This document shows, piece after piece, positions 7,986 to 17,494 of a stretch of DNA of 64,000 nucleotides. How positions within the stretch are numbered: the first letter of the stretch is position 1; each line of letters opens with the position of its first letter. The stretch comes from Glaciimonas sp. CA11.2 (GTDB lineage: Bacteria > Pseudomonadota > Gammaproteobacteria > Burkholderiales > Burkholderiaceae_D), in NCBI RefSeq assembly GCF_034314045.1, contig NZ_JAVIWL010000001.1, positions 2,418,001-2,482,000 of the forward strand, in the 5' to 3' direction. The position numbers and the translations under genes are program-made. The notes under the pieces are model-generated. The model was not told the DNA's origin. It was given only the letters and a program-made list of their open reading frames with translations, and made no database searches.

Positions 7986-10316
7986 TCAAATAATTTTTTT
8001 GTCATCACCAGTGAATGTACTAGGTGCTAACTTTAACAGCAAAATTAATATTTTTGCGCCCTTTGTGTCACTGCGATTGCGTAAGTCGATCCGTCCACCA
8101 TGTTCATCAACGATTTTTTTGACCATGGGCAAACCCAAACCGGTGCCGCGTGGCTTCGATGTGATGTAGGGTTCAAAGGCGCGTGCCAGAATTTTAGATG
8201 AGAAACCTGGGCCATTATCTGTGATGGAAAAACGCACAGCGGTACTCGGTTGACCGTCCGAACCCTGATAACTGATCCGTTCGGTTACTACGTCAATCCG
8301 TGGTGCCGCGACCTCTGCGGTGGGATCTGTCACGGCATCTTGCGCATTTTGTAGGAGATTGTGGATCACCTGGCGCAATTGCGTAGCATCACCCATGATA
8401 TGCGGCAGGTTTGGTGTCAATGAAGCATGGATCATATCGCGCTCATCACCGGCGACATAAAGGTGCAAAATTTCGGCCACCAGAACGTTTAAATCGAGTG
8501 CGCTTAATACTGCCGGCGGTGTTTTTGCGTAATCGCGGAAGTCATCCACCATTCGTTTCATGGCAGCAACCTGATTCACAATTGTCGAGGTACTTTTCTT
8601 CAGAATTGCGGCATCCTGCGTCATCAGTTTATCCTCCAGCTTCATTTGGAGTCGTTCCGCAGATAGCTGAATCGGGGTCAACGGATTTTTAATTTCATGC
8701 GCCAGACGACGCGCAACCTCGCCCCACGCAATCGATCGTTGCGCTGAAATAACGTCTGAGATGTCATCAAACACCACAACGTATCCATCCCGATTTTCTA
8801 CAGGAAGGCGCGAACCACGTGCCAGCAACGATATATCGTCACTGTCGATATTATCGATTCTGCGGGGGATTTCAATTTGTTGCTGCCAATGCAGTCGGCT
8901 CTCGCCGATTTTTCCTGCTGCAAACTGTGCATTTTGTTCTGAAAATGCCTTTGTAATAATTTCCGCGAAATGAGCTAAACCGTCAATGATATTCAGCGGC
9001 TGGCCAATATGTGGGCTCAGATCGTATTGCAAAATACGATGCACCGATTGATTACTGGTGACCAAATGAAAGTCCTCATCAAGCACCATGACGCCTGCTG
9101 ACATGTTCGCCAATACCGACTCCAGATAGGCTTTGGCATTTTCCAGTTCGTTACGATTTTTTTCGACAGATGCCCGTGCATCCGATAATTGTCGGGTCAT
9201 CATATTGAACGATTGGGTCAACGTACCGAGTTCATCGGAGGTGGCAATGATGGGGCGCGGTGATAGATTTCCCTCCGCCACAGCTTTGGTACCCTCGGCC
9301 AATAACAAGAGTGGTTTGGCAAGATCGCTGGCAATCAGGAATGCGCTAATGATGGCGCCAAAAATGGCGAGTAGCAGTGTCAGAGTGAGCGTTACGAGGT
9401 AAATTTTACGTAACCCGGAGCGAGCCAGAGAGCGCTCCTGATATTCACTTGACGCGGCCCGTAACGCCTCCGCATTGGTCGCTAAATAAGAAGGTACGGG
9501 CTGCGAGATTTGCAGGAAACGCGTTTCATTTTGTAGTGATAACGTTTTGATCGGTGCTGGAATTTCGACGATGACATGCAAACGCAAATTGTTATTTGCC
9601 TCGTTGATCGATGAGGCAGACAAATCGGTTGGATTAGTTTTTTTAGGCGTTCCTATGTCATCACTATTTTCTAACTCGCTTTCGATAGCTGAAAATCCAC
9701 GGCTTTGTCGCGCCTGCCTTAACATGGCAGATGTCGGGAGAACCGGCGAAAGCGTTCCGAGACGTCCTCCCACCGAAGCAATCAGTTGTCCATTGCTGGC
9801 AAGAATTGATGCTTCGATATTTTGGTCGCGCAATCGCGTCAACTGGGAAACCTGGCCGGAACTTGTCTCTTCAGATAATTCAAGGGCGATGCCCTTGGAT
9901 TTGGTAATCAGATCTGATAAAGATGAGTTGAGTGCTGCTCGTCCGAGGTTCAAGCCAGATTCCAATGCTGCCTCGACCCGAACGTCAAACCATGACTCGA
10001 TTGAGCGTGACACGAATTGAACCGATACCAAATATATGATAACGCCGGGCAAGATGCCGATCACGGCAAAGAGCAAGACCAGTTTTGCCATCAACCGCGA
10101 GCCGAACTTGCCGCGTTTGTAACGACTATAGAGTCTTCCCAGCAGAAGGCAGACCAAGCCTAATAACGCCACTGCGACTAGCGCATTGAGGCCAAACAAC
10201 CAAGAGTAGTATTTGTCGAAAAAAACGGAATTCTCTGATGCCGAAGCGAGCAGAAAGAGAAGAATGCTGATGATCGCGCCACCGACGATCAGTAAATAGC
10301 GGATTGCACGTGGCAC
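7986..10316 (-). CDS. NtrY-like membrane sensor histidine kinase
   Basis: 776 residues starting with GTG, one base after the DUF4390 stop. Three N-terminal membrane helices (about 7-25, 41-62, 78-100), a roughly 200-residue extracytoplasmic region, a fourth helix (about 310-330), HAMP, a PAS domain (about 400-500), HisKA with the phosphorylated His in RRLAHEIKNPLTPIQLSAER (about 540) and an HATPase domain with DNGPGF and GTGLGLPMVKKI. This is the NtrY/NtrB-like architecture, linked in other bacteria to nitrogen and redox sensing. Its partner is the AAA+-less regulator at 6770-7486. Confidence 0.93.
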   Translation of the reverse strand: MPRAIRYLLIVGGAIISILLFLLASASENSVFFDKYYSWLFGLNALVAVALLGLVCLLLGRLYSRYKRGKFGSRLMAKLVLLFAVIGILPGVIIYLVSVQFVSRSIESWFDVRVEAALESGLNLGRAALNSSLSDLITKSKGIALELSEETSSGQVSQLTRLRDQNIEASILASNGQLIASVGGRLGTLSPVLPTSAMLRQARQSRGFSAIESELENSDDIGTPKKTNPTDLSASSINEANNNLRLHVIVEIPAPIKTLSLQNETRFLQISQPVPSYLATNAEALRAASSEYQERSLARSGLRKIYLVTLTLTLLLAIFGAIISAFLIASDLAKPLLLLAEGTKAVAEGNLSPRPIIATSDELGTLTQSFNMMTRQLSDARASVEKNRNELENAKAYLESVLANMSAGVMVLDEDFHLVTSNQSVHRILQYDLSPHIGQPLNIIDGLAHFAEIITKAFSEQNAQFAAGKIGESRLHWQQQIEIPRRIDNIDSDDISLLARGSRLPVENRDGYVVVFDDISDVISAQRSIAWGEVARRLAHEIKNPLTPIQLSAERLQMKLEDKLMTQDAAILKKSTSTIVNQVAAMKRMVDDFRDYAKTPPAVLSALDLNVLVAEILHLYVAGDERDMIHASLTPNLPHIMGDATQLRQVIHNLLQNAQDAVTDPTAEVAAPRIDVVTERISYQGSDGQPSTAVRFSITDNGPGFSSKILARAFEPYITSKPRGTGLGLPMVKKIVDEHGGRIDLRNRSDTKGAKILILLLKLAPSTFTGDDKKII

Positions 10317-10317
10317 G

Positions 10318-11049
10318 TTACTCTGCCTTGTAGTTGAAGGTCTTCCAGTCGGAAGAAAGACGCCAGTCGCTATTATTCAACGCGTTTACCTGGAATGGCT
10401 TTGGTAGTTGCGCCAGATCAAGTCCCATTCGGACGGCAACGCGGTAGATTTCGCCAACTTGTAGCGCGCCTTTGTCAGCGATTATCCAGCGACTGGGACG
10501 GCGGATCAAGGAGAGCGCGTCGTCTAGCGAGTCGAAGCTTTGCTGCAAACTGCCATTGATAGCGGCTTGATAGCGACGCGTCAGAACATTATAGGAAATG
10601 CGGATGGTTTGTGCGGCGTTGATCGCTTTTTCATCAAACCAATACCAGCGCGGCCGTGTTAATTCGACCTCCGTGGTGAAGTACAACGGAACGCCACGAT
10701 TGATGGCGTCTTCTAGTCCGCGATTGAGTTCAAACGAAAATGCCGCAGAAAGGCGGTAACCATCATCACTGGTTTCAATCCGCGCCCTCGTCATGTCGGC
10801 GCCATCAGCCGCGTATGCCGTCACAGTGCCAAAGGACAGCGCCATCATGAAAGCGAATAGGAGCTTCAACAGCACGTTCTCAAGCAGCGACAGGCGCAAG
10901 AAATTCTGCGTAGTGCGGTGTTTGTCAACCGCATGTAGTGCAGTAACTTCCGATTGCTGAGAGCCGGACGCCTTCACATCGACCAGATTAGCATCGCTTG
11001 GGCGACGGTTTCGAAAGAGGTCTAATAGTTGTGCCAAAGGTCGCGTCAC
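10318..11049 (-). CDS. DUF4390 domain protein
   Basis: 243 residues if the first ATG is used. A hydrophobic signal-like segment (about 62-80) precedes a secreted beta-rich domain with FSFELNRGLEDAINRGVPLYF and RPRWYWFDEKAI, typical of DUF4390. The 60 residues before the signal are not conserved in my memory of the family, so a later start is possible. The gene lies between rsmB and the NtrY-like kinase, a conserved order in betaproteobacteria, and ends one base before the kinase start, so the two are coupled. Its biochemical role is unknown; a periplasmic partner of the kinase is an inference. Confidence 0.85.
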   Translation of the reverse strand: MTRPLAQLLDLFRNRRPSDANLVDVKASGSQQSEVTALHAVDKHRTTQNFLRLSLLENVLLKLLFAFMMALSFGTVTAYAADGADMTRARIETSDDGYRLSAAFSFELNRGLEDAINRGVPLYFTTEVELTRPRWYWFDEKAINAAQTIRISYNVLTRRYQAAINGSLQQSFDSLDDALSLIRRPSRWIIADKGALQVGEIYRVAVRMGLDLAQLPKPFQVNALNNSDWRLSSDWKTFNYKAE

Positions 11050-11110
11050 TGTTCTCGGGCCGGATCAAGTCCGGGAATAATGTGAGTAAATTAGAAAGAT
11101 TGCATGCTTT

Positions 11111-11149
11111 CAAGCAGCGTCATTAATCTGTCATTAATGACGCTGCTTG
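11111..11149. repeat. Perfect 17-bp inverted repeat between rsmB and DUF4390
   Basis: Arms 11111-11127 and 11133-11149 are perfectly complementary (CAAGCAGCGTCATTAAT and its complement) with a CTGTC loop. Neither strand has a proper U-run after the stem, so it is a poor intrinsic terminator. In the rsmB-DUF4390 transcript it would fold as a very stable hairpin, possibly a processing or stability element. Confidence 0.85.
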
Positions 11150-11188
11150 CTCTAAATGATTTGTCGATCATCAGCGCTCAGTCAGAAT

Positions 11189-12727
11189 TCAAGCTTTCTG
11201 GAAGAGGGCGTAAAATAGACCATCATGATCTTGCTCATCGCTCATTGTCGGTATTAACTGGCCCGGTGCGGTCAACCTGATAGCTTGATTGCGTTGTGCA
11301 AATGCCACAGCTTGAGCCTCCGACTCTTGCGGCCATAATGAACAGGTTACGAGCAACAATTTACCATCTGGTCGTAGCATCTGCCAAAGGTTGTCCAGTA
11401 TATCTGCCGAAAGTGTTGCAAGTTGGTCGGTATCTGTCCCACGCCGCAGCCACCGAATATCGGGATGGCGGCGAACGATACCGGAGGCGGTACAGGGAAC
11501 GTCAGCCAGAATACGGTCGAATTGTTGTCCATCCCACCAGCCGTTTGTCGTGCTCGATACGCTTTCCGAGTTGTCAGGATGAGCGCCGATGCGCGCGTCG
11601 CCTACTTGTAACGTTGCGTTCAGCTGCAGTCGTTGCAGATTTTGCGCTATGCGTTGCAGTCGCTTGGCATCGTGATCGAGCGCGGTAACCGTGACATCGG
11701 CCAGTTCCAGCAAATGACATGTTTTGCCGCCAGGCGCGGCACAAGCATCTAACACTCGCATGCCATCCTGAAGATCCAATAAGGGTGCTGCCAATTGCGC
11801 GGCCGCATCCTGAACTGACGCCAAACCATCTTCAAAACCGGGAATTTGGTTCACTGGTAATGGTTTGTCGAGACGTACCGCAACCGGACCAATTTGGCGG
11901 GCGCCAATATTATTTTCTGAAAGGAGCTGCAAATACTTTTGAACGCTGATCTTGCGTTGGTTAACGCGCAATGTCAGCGGCGGCGGCTGATTGCCGCGTG
12001 TCAAAATTGCTTGCCAGTCTTGTGGATAAGCCGCTTGCATCTGGTCAATCCACCACACTGGATAATTCCACAATGCCAAAGGATTTTTGTTTGCTTCCGC
12101 GGTAAGCGTATCGCGTTCGCGTAAAAAGCGTCTTAGTACCGCATTGACCATGCCTTTTGCGTGTGCGATGTTAAAGTCTGAAGCAGTCGCGGTGACGGCT
12201 TGATCCACCACGGTAAAGTGGTCATAAGCGGGCTTGTCGACCTCGGCCAGCAAACTTAGTGCACAGCACAACAAGCCATGTAGCAGCGACGGTTCGGGTG
12301 CTTTGCTGGTCAATGCCGCAATCAGTACTTCGGCCAAGCCGACGCTGCGCATGGTCCTATATGCGATATCCTGGATCGCTCCTCGCGTCGCGGCGGGCGC
12401 GGCGGATTGGGCAAATACCTGTGATAACGCCTGCGGTAACGATGCACCGTCGCGTACCATAGCGATAGCCTGACCCGCACCCAATAATGCGTAAGCTAGC
12501 GATTCAGTTTTAAGGGTAGAAAAATTCAATCTGTTTTTTACGTCCGGCCGTAAAGAAGGAACCTTCGAAGCAGGTTTAGCTTGAAGTGCCGGCTGGTGGG
12601 ACTGGTGCGACGACTGTAATGGGGATCGCGCCGGTGAGGGCGTCGGCGATCTTGCCGGTGAGCGCGTTGTTGATGGCGAGGCCGGTGTGATGGCTTTCTT
12701 TACGACGCGAATTTTATTTTTGTCCAT
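11189..12727 (-). CDS. rsmB: 16S rRNA (cytosine-967-C5) methyltransferase
   Basis: 512 residues. An N-terminal NusB-like domain (about 75-210) is followed by a SAM-dependent m5C methyltransferase domain with VLDACAAPGGKTCHLLEL, ILADVPCTASGIVRRHPDIRWLR (one catalytic Cys) and VTCSLWPQESE (the other). It methylates C967 of 16S rRNA. The first 65 residues are unusual: a basic, Ser/Pro-rich low-complexity tail with repeated SPARSP motifs, which are not part of the usual enzyme. It is the first gene of the block leading into DUF4390 and the NtrY-like kinase. Confidence 0.95.
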   Translation of the reverse strand: MDKNKIRVVKKAITPASPSTTRSPARSPTPSPARSPLQSSHQSHQPALQAKPASKVPSLRPDVKNRLNFSTLKTESLAYALLGAGQAIAMVRDGASLPQALSQVFAQSAAPAATRGAIQDIAYRTMRSVGLAEVLIAALTSKAPEPSLLHGLLCCALSLLAEVDKPAYDHFTVVDQAVTATASDFNIAHAKGMVNAVLRRFLRERDTLTAEANKNPLALWNYPVWWIDQMQAAYPQDWQAILTRGNQPPPLTLRVNQRKISVQKYLQLLSENNIGARQIGPVAVRLDKPLPVNQIPGFEDGLASVQDAAAQLAAPLLDLQDGMRVLDACAAPGGKTCHLLELADVTVTALDHDAKRLQRIAQNLQRLQLNATLQVGDARIGAHPDNSESVSSTTNGWWDGQQFDRILADVPCTASGIVRRHPDIRWLRRGTDTDQLATLSADILDNLWQMLRPDGKLLLVTCSLWPQESEAQAVAFAQRNQAIRLTAPGQLIPTMSDEQDHDGLFYALFQKA

Positions 12728-12745
12728 AATTGGTGTTAAACAGCC

Positions 12746-13390
12746 TTAAACTTTAGTGAGAGCAAGCTTGATACCCAGCGCGATAAAAGCGGCGCCAACG
12801 GTGCGTTCCAGCCATTGCTTGATATGAGGATTGTTGCTGGCATGACGGCTAAGTGTGCCAGCTAACATTGCAGTACCACTGTTCCAGCACAACGACATCA
12901 GCGCAAATACCCCGCCCAGTATTAAGAAGGCGAGTATTTTATGCGGTGAGTCAGGTTTTACGAACAGTGGGAAAAATGACAAGAAAAACAAAATAACTTT
13001 CGGATTCAGTACATTGGTAATCAGCGCCTGGACGAAAATCGTACCATGTGCGCGCACATCTTGGGTTCGGACGCCTTTGGTCAATTGATCGGGTTTTTTG
13101 AATAGCATTCTGAGGCCGAGGTAAATCAAATAACCGCCACCAACAAGCTTGATTATCATAAAAGCCGATGCAGAAGCGGCCAGCAAAGCCGTTAGGCCGA
13201 ATGCGGAAAGCGTACCATGAACCAGACATCCTGCAGTAATGCCGAGTGCAGACATTAAGCCAGCGGAGCGACCTTGCGCCACGCTACGACCAATTATATA
13301 GGCAGTGTCCGGGCCGGGCGTGGCATTTAATAGCAATACAGTCACGCAAAACAGGCCCAAACTGGTGATGCCAAAATAGCTTGTCAACAT
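12746..13390 (-). CDS. LysE/RhtB family amino-acid exporter
   Basis: About 214 residues and six hydrophobic helices. The LysE/RhtB signature LLNATPGPDTAYIIGRSVAQGRSAGL follows the first helix, then GGGYLIYLGLRMLFKK and LNPKVILFFLSFFPLFV. Such proteins export amino acids or homoserine lactone-like compounds; the substrate cannot be told from sequence. I place the start at ATG 13390; an ATG 18 bases upstream adds only MRRRKP. It starts 18 bases upstream of rsmB on the same strand. Confidence 0.9.
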   Translation of the reverse strand: MLTSYFGITSLGLFCVTVLLLNATPGPDTAYIIGRSVAQGRSAGLMSALGITAGCLVHGTLSAFGLTALLAASASAFMIIKLVGGGYLIYLGLRMLFKKPDQLTKGVRTQDVRAHGTIFVQALITNVLNPKVILFFLSFFPLFVKPDSPHKILAFLILGGVFALMSLCWNSGTAMLAGTLSRHASNNPHIKQWLERTVGAAFIALGIKLALTKV

Positions 13391-13781
13391 TGGTTTTCGT
13401 CGCCGCATCGAATGTGAAGACGTGATTGTAACGGCATGCGTGGCGGCTGCGGGCAGAGACTGTCGATTTCCGCTAAAGTAATGCGTTATCTCATCTATTC
13501 CAAGAGCCTGTCGGACTGTAGGGTAATCGCCTAAAAATGATCTGAACGGCCCCTATTTCAGCATTTTTCTGGCCATTAGCTCCTTATGGTGCTTCGACGC
13601 GGGGAAGCGTGTATCCACGCTTAGCCCACCGCTTAGCCCGTTTTTTGCTGCGATTCCGTAAATTCGTTTACCTCTTAGGCAATTCTTGTTTGTCATCGTC
13701 ATGCGATCACGTTACTTATTGCGCAGTAGTAAAAGAATTGAAGCATCGCATGCGTATTATATTTATCTTAAAGGCAACTGT
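13391..13781. other. Intergenic region between lysE-type and MFS genes
   Basis: About 390 bases between divergent genes. A hairpin AAGCGTG-TATC-CACGCTT lies at 13605-13622, flanked by a direct repeat GCTTAGCCC (near 13619 and 13631). No convincing gene was seen. Promoters for both divergent genes are expected here. Confidence 0.5.
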
Positions 13782-15023
13782 ATGACTGCAACATCGGCAT
13801 CACCGGCCAGCACTTTGGCACCGGCCGCGATTCCCACCTGGATTACGCTATTACTGGCGATCGCTTGTGGCGCTATTGTGGCTAACTTGTACTATGCGCA
13901 ACCACTCATTGGCCTGATCAGCGCGACGATCCATTTATCGCCAGCGGCGGGTGGGTTAGTCGTCACGTTATCGCAAATAGGTTATTGCCTTGGGCTGCTG
14001 TTTGTTGTCCCTCTGGGCGATCTGATTGAAAATCGTCGTTTGGTTGTTATTGCGTTAATTATCTCTGTCATCGCGCTAATCGCCGCGGCACTTTCGCAAA
14101 ATGCATGGCAATTTTTGCTGGCCGCGTTAGCCATTGGAGTGAGTTCGGTTGCCGCGCAAGTGCTGGTTCCGTACGCTACTTATCTGGCGGCACCGGAAAA
14201 GCGCGGTCAAGTAGTCGGTAACGTGATGAGCGGCTTGTTGTTGGGTATCCTGTTGGCGCGTCCGATGGCGAGTCTGATTGCCAATTTTTGGGGCTGGCAT
14301 GCCGTGTTCGCTATGTCGGCGGTGGTGATTTGTGTTTTGGCGATAGTTTTGACGCGGCATTTGCCGCCACGCTATCCAACTAGCGGAATGGCCTATGGTC
14401 GCTTGCTTCACTCGATGTGGGGATTGCTTACCACTACGCCGATATTGCGCCGTCGTGCCGCTTATCATGCCCTGTTATTTTCGGTTTTCAGCATGTTTTG
14501 GACAGTGGTTCCGATGGTACTGACAGGGCCGATGTACAAATTGTCTCAATTCGGTATTGCGTTATTTGCGTTAGCCGGCGTGATGGGTGCCATTGCCGCT
14601 CCGATCGCCGGGCGATTGGCTGATAGGGGTTTGACGCGACCGGCAACTGGGGTGGCGATAGTATTGGTATTGATTTCCTATCCCGTTGCACATATTGGCA
14701 CGGCTGGATCGCACTTTTCGCTCGGTATGTTGGTTGTGTCGGCGTTGCTGTTGGATATGGGTATATCGGCCAATTTAGTGCTCGGTCAACGCGCTATTTT
14801 CTCGCTTGGCGGAGAGGTGCGTAGTCGATTAAATGGCTTGTATATGGCTATATTTTTTGCAGGTGGTGCAGTTGGCTCTGCAGTGGGCGGTTGGGCTTAT
14901 GCGCACGGTGGTTGGAATTTGGTGTCTTGGTTCGGTCTTGCAATGCCTTTGGTGGCGTTGCTTTATTTCTTTACCGAGCTCAAGAAGGAAAGTCCATCGA
15001 GCGCCAATCTGGACGCTTGTTAG
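13782..15023 (+). CDS. MFS transporter
   Basis: About 413 residues with twelve predicted membrane helices. The loop after helix 2 has GDLIENRRL, a variant of the MFS A-motif, and the central loop is cytoplasmic and basic. I chose the ATG at 13782 because AAAGG sits 8 bases upstream and the codons before it do not resemble a transporter N-terminus. The overall look ([13 protein letters not shown] near the start) matches the drug/H+ antiporter-like permeases of Proteobacteria often annotated YnfM-like. The substrate is unknown. Confidence 0.9.
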   Translation: MTATSASPASTLAPAAIPTWITLLLAIACGAIVANLYYAQPLIGLISATIHLSPAAGGLVVTLSQIGYCLGLLFVVPLGDLIENRRLVVIALIISVIALIAAALSQNAWQFLLAALAIGVSSVAAQVLVPYATYLAAPEKRGQVVGNVMSGLLLGILLARPMASLIANFWGWHAVFAMSAVVICVLAIVLTRHLPPRYPTSGMAYGRLLHSMWGLLTTTPILRRRAAYHALLFSVFSMFWTVVPMVLTGPMYKLSQFGIALFALAGVMGAIAAPIAGRLADRGLTRPATGVAIVLVLISYPVAHIGTAGSHFSLGMLVVSALLLDMGISANLVLGQRAIFSLGGEVRSRLNGLYMAIFFAGGAVGSAVGGWAYAHGGWNLVSWFGLAMPLVALLYFFTELKKESPSSANLDAC

Positions 15024-15126
15024 GTGCTTAGTGGCCTAGTGGCCGATTTTTGCGACTTATTTGCTATTTTGGTATTGGTCGTGCATGGGATGACTTTACA
15101 TGCAATTGATACCGATGTTGGTGCCA

Positions 15127-15173
15127 TTTCAACAAACGCCATGATACTGCCTGGCAGTGGGCGGTTGTTGAAA
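15127..15173. repeat. Nested inverted repeat between convergent genes
   Basis: Outer arms 15127-15140 and 15160-15173 pair over 14 positions with one mismatch. The 19-base middle holds a second palindrome ACTGC-CTG-GCAGT. It sits between the MFS gene and the convergent DUF1840 gene and could serve as a two-way terminator, although only short T-runs flank it. Confidence 0.75.
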
Positions 15174-15211
15174 GTGAGTTTTGGTCGCTTAAAAGACTAA
15201 TCTTCTCGTTC

Positions 15212-15556
15212 TCAAATACCCCAGAGTACGTCGTTTCCAGCCTTGTTGGCTGCCACTAACATATCCAGCAATGGCCGCGTGCGTGCTGCGTAAGCCACGC
15301 GTTCTGTCGTTTCGTGACCGTGGTCATCGCCATTTTCTCCGTGATGGGCGACTACGTCGCGCTCAACTTCGGCCGATTTTTCGTGCGCCGATGTTCTGGC
15401 GATTTCACCTTGCAGCAACTCGACTGCATGACCGGTTTCGGCGGCGGTGATGACACCAATTTTGGCTTCTTTGTGCAGCAATTCAAAAATGCGTTGAACA
15501 TGTTGCTCATACATCGTGACGTCGGGTGACGCCTTGCATTTAAAGGTAATTAACAT
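15212..15556 (-). CDS. DUF1840 family protein
   Basis: 114-residue soluble protein. It starts MLITFKCKASPDVTMYEQHVQRIFELL and ends with ARTRPLLDMLVAANKAGNDVLWG, matching the DUF1840 family of betaproteobacteria. Conserved features are an N-terminal strand with a single Cys and a helical C-terminus; the middle is charged and His-rich (VVAHHGENGDDHGHE). The function is unknown. The gene stands alone, with no operon partner close by. Confidence 0.88.
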   Translation of the reverse strand: MLITFKCKASPDVTMYEQHVQRIFELLHKEAKIGVITAAETGHAVELLQGEIARTSAHEKSAEVERDVVAHHGENGDDHGHETTERVAYAARTRPLLDMLVAANKAGNDVLWGI

Positions 15557-15737
15557 AAAGCCTCAGCATATATTATTGTTGATGAAAGACGACTTCAGGA
15601 TACCTGTTTGTTCTTGTCGTCGCCACTATTGTGACTTTTCGTTACATCCGAGCAAGGTTATTCAGTCTTGTATGAATACTATGATATTGGTTTTCTTGAG
15701 GTGTCGCAACACGACAATCAAACCAAGCAGGGCGCCT

Positions 15738-16301
15738 TTAGCTAGCTTTGAATGATTGCATAAAGGTTTCCACGCTCTCGGTTGATACCGCTTTTTGCGG
15801 ACCAATCACAATGACCTGATAAATGTATTGCCCCTTAGCTTCTAAATGGGCGAACAGCACTTTCGGTTGACCGTTATTTTCTGGGGGACCGAGCGCTTCG
15901 ATATCAATTTTGCTCACATTGCCCTGTGGACCACCGGAAACAGCGCTGGCAGACTCGGACTTAACGCTACCATTAATATTTTTGACGAGCGCTATTTTCA
16001 TCGCTTGAATTGCCGAAGTTGCCTGATTAATATCATTTAGTTTTGCGCTGCCCACAGCGAATACGATACCGTCAACTTCAGTTGCAGTCATCGTCATGTT
16101 CAGTTTGATGCCATCCAGATCAACCGAGCGTGAAAAGGTGGATGGCTTGGATGGTAGTAGAACACTAAAAGGGGCATCATTTCCTTGCACCTGACGCCAG
16201 TTAAATGTGGGCGAGCACGCGATGATCAATAGGATAAGCGATATACCTACTGACACATACGCTGCACGCCTGGATGAAGCGAAAGAATTTTTAAAAGACA
16301 T
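15738..16301 (-). CDS. Predicted lipoprotein of unknown function
   Basis: About 187 residues from the ATG at 16301; an upstream ATG would add 20 hydrophobic residues unlike a signal. A basic N-region and a hydrophobic stretch end in a lipobox-like LIIAC, so the protein is probably lipid-anchored. The rest is a small beta-rich domain (FSVLLPSKPSTFSRSVDLDG, then MTMTATEVDGIVFAVGSA) that recalls short hypothetical proteins encoded beside ftsEX in Oxalobacteraceae. No catalytic motif was seen. It is the last gene in the minus-strand run ftsY-ftsE-ftsX-eamA. Confidence 0.75.
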   Translation of the reverse strand: MSFKNSFASSRRAAYVSVGISLILLIIACSPTFNWRQVQGNDAPFSVLLPSKPSTFSRSVDLDGIKLNMTMTATEVDGIVFAVGSAKLNDINQATSAIQAMKIALVKNINGSVKSESASAVSGGPQGNVSKIDIEALGPPENNGQPKVLFAHLEAKGQYIYQVIVIGPQKAVSTESVETFMQSFKAS

Positions 16302-16383
16302 TTTTAACAGAATAAGTATCGAAGTAAATATCAGATTAATGGCAAATTGTGGGTGGTTCACCTTACCTAAAGGTGTCTCATTT

Positions 16384-17337
16384 TTACGGTATCTGATGCT
16401 GAAAAGTCCGGACGCCCAAAATCACGCCCGTGCCCAATAATATTATCCCCACTATAACTGCCGCACTCGGTGCAGTGCCGCGCAGTATGAACGCATACAG
16501 CAATGCTGCCAAGGTTTCGAAAACAATGAGTTGCGCTAGCAACGTGGTCGGCAAATGTTGGCTTGCCTTATTCCAAAGAAGCGTTCCGATCCACGACGCG
16601 CAAAATCCGATCAATAGCATCAGCCCGATGAATAGCCCAGGGCGCGGTCCGAACGGAAATGGGTAGAGATCGCCAGATAATTTCAGATAAACAAAATAGC
16701 CGAGAAAGCCAATCAGCGCGAGTGGCAACGTGGCCAGTCCCTGCGCTGATGCCCACGTTGTTGAGCTGATATGTGGATTCGCCTTGAGGTAGCGTGAATT
16801 GACAATAGGATACCAGGTCCAGGCGGCGACAGCGGCGATAGCGATCAGACAACCGAGGACATAATCGGATACAGAGCGGTGATGGGTGGCGATTTTCATG
16901 TGCGCTAATTCTGCGCTATTGACACACAGCAAGCCGATCAGAATGATGGCGACGGAGGGCAATAGGAGACGCCACGCGACGCTGTCCGCACCATGTCCGG
17001 GTGACCAATTTGAACATACTGAAATGACGACGGGAAGGGTGCCGATGATCATCGTCGGCAGCGGTGCATCCGCCAGTTGGATGGCTGTTGCCAGCGCCGC
17101 GTAATAGAGCAAATTACCGACCAATGAAAGTTTTAACGCGGCCCGCCAATCGTCCCGCCTAAGCGTTCCGATGCGTTTGCTGTCGACTAACGCCGGGATA
17201 ATGGCAATCAGACCAAACGCTAGATAACGCCCAAGCGACAAAACAATGCCTGGATAGTCGGCTAGTAGCAACGGCGTTACAAACACCATGCCCCACACTA
17301 ATCCAGCGCCTAAAGCGCAGAGTACGCCGATTAACAA
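16384..17337 (-). CDS. EamA/DMT family transporter
   Basis: 317 residues with ten hydrophobic segments arranged as two EamA repeats. It starts MLIGVLCALGAGLVWGMVFV, and the second repeat contains LWNKASQHLPTTLLAQLIVFETLAALLYAF, a conserved DMT feature. It is an inner-membrane exporter or permease for a small metabolite that cannot be predicted. It lies about 160 bases downstream of ftsX on the same strand. No sign of disruption was seen. Confidence 0.9.
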   Translation of the reverse strand: MLIGVLCALGAGLVWGMVFVTPLLLADYPGIVLSLGRYLAFGLIAIIPALVDSKRIGTLRRDDWRAALKLSLVGNLLYYAALATAIQLADAPLPTMIIGTLPVVISVCSNWSPGHGADSVAWRLLLPSVAIILIGLLCVNSAELAHMKIATHHRSVSDYVLGCLIAIAAVAAWTWYPIVNSRYLKANPHISSTTWASAQGLATLPLALIGFLGYFVYLKLSGDLYPFPFGPRPGLFIGLMLLIGFCASWIGTLLWNKASQHLPTTLLAQLIVFETLAALLYAFILRGTAPSAAVIVGIILLGTGVILGVRTFQHQIP

Positions 17338-17494
17338 GAGCGCTCTTGCAGGTGACTATTTTTTGGAGGGAGTTTCACGCAGCACAATTTAAATAGTTTA
17401 ATTAAAAATCGATAAAATTCTATTGGAAGAGTTTGCTTGGATGCAAGGACTGAACGTCGCACAGAATGCCACATTGCGCCACGTTGCACCAAGT

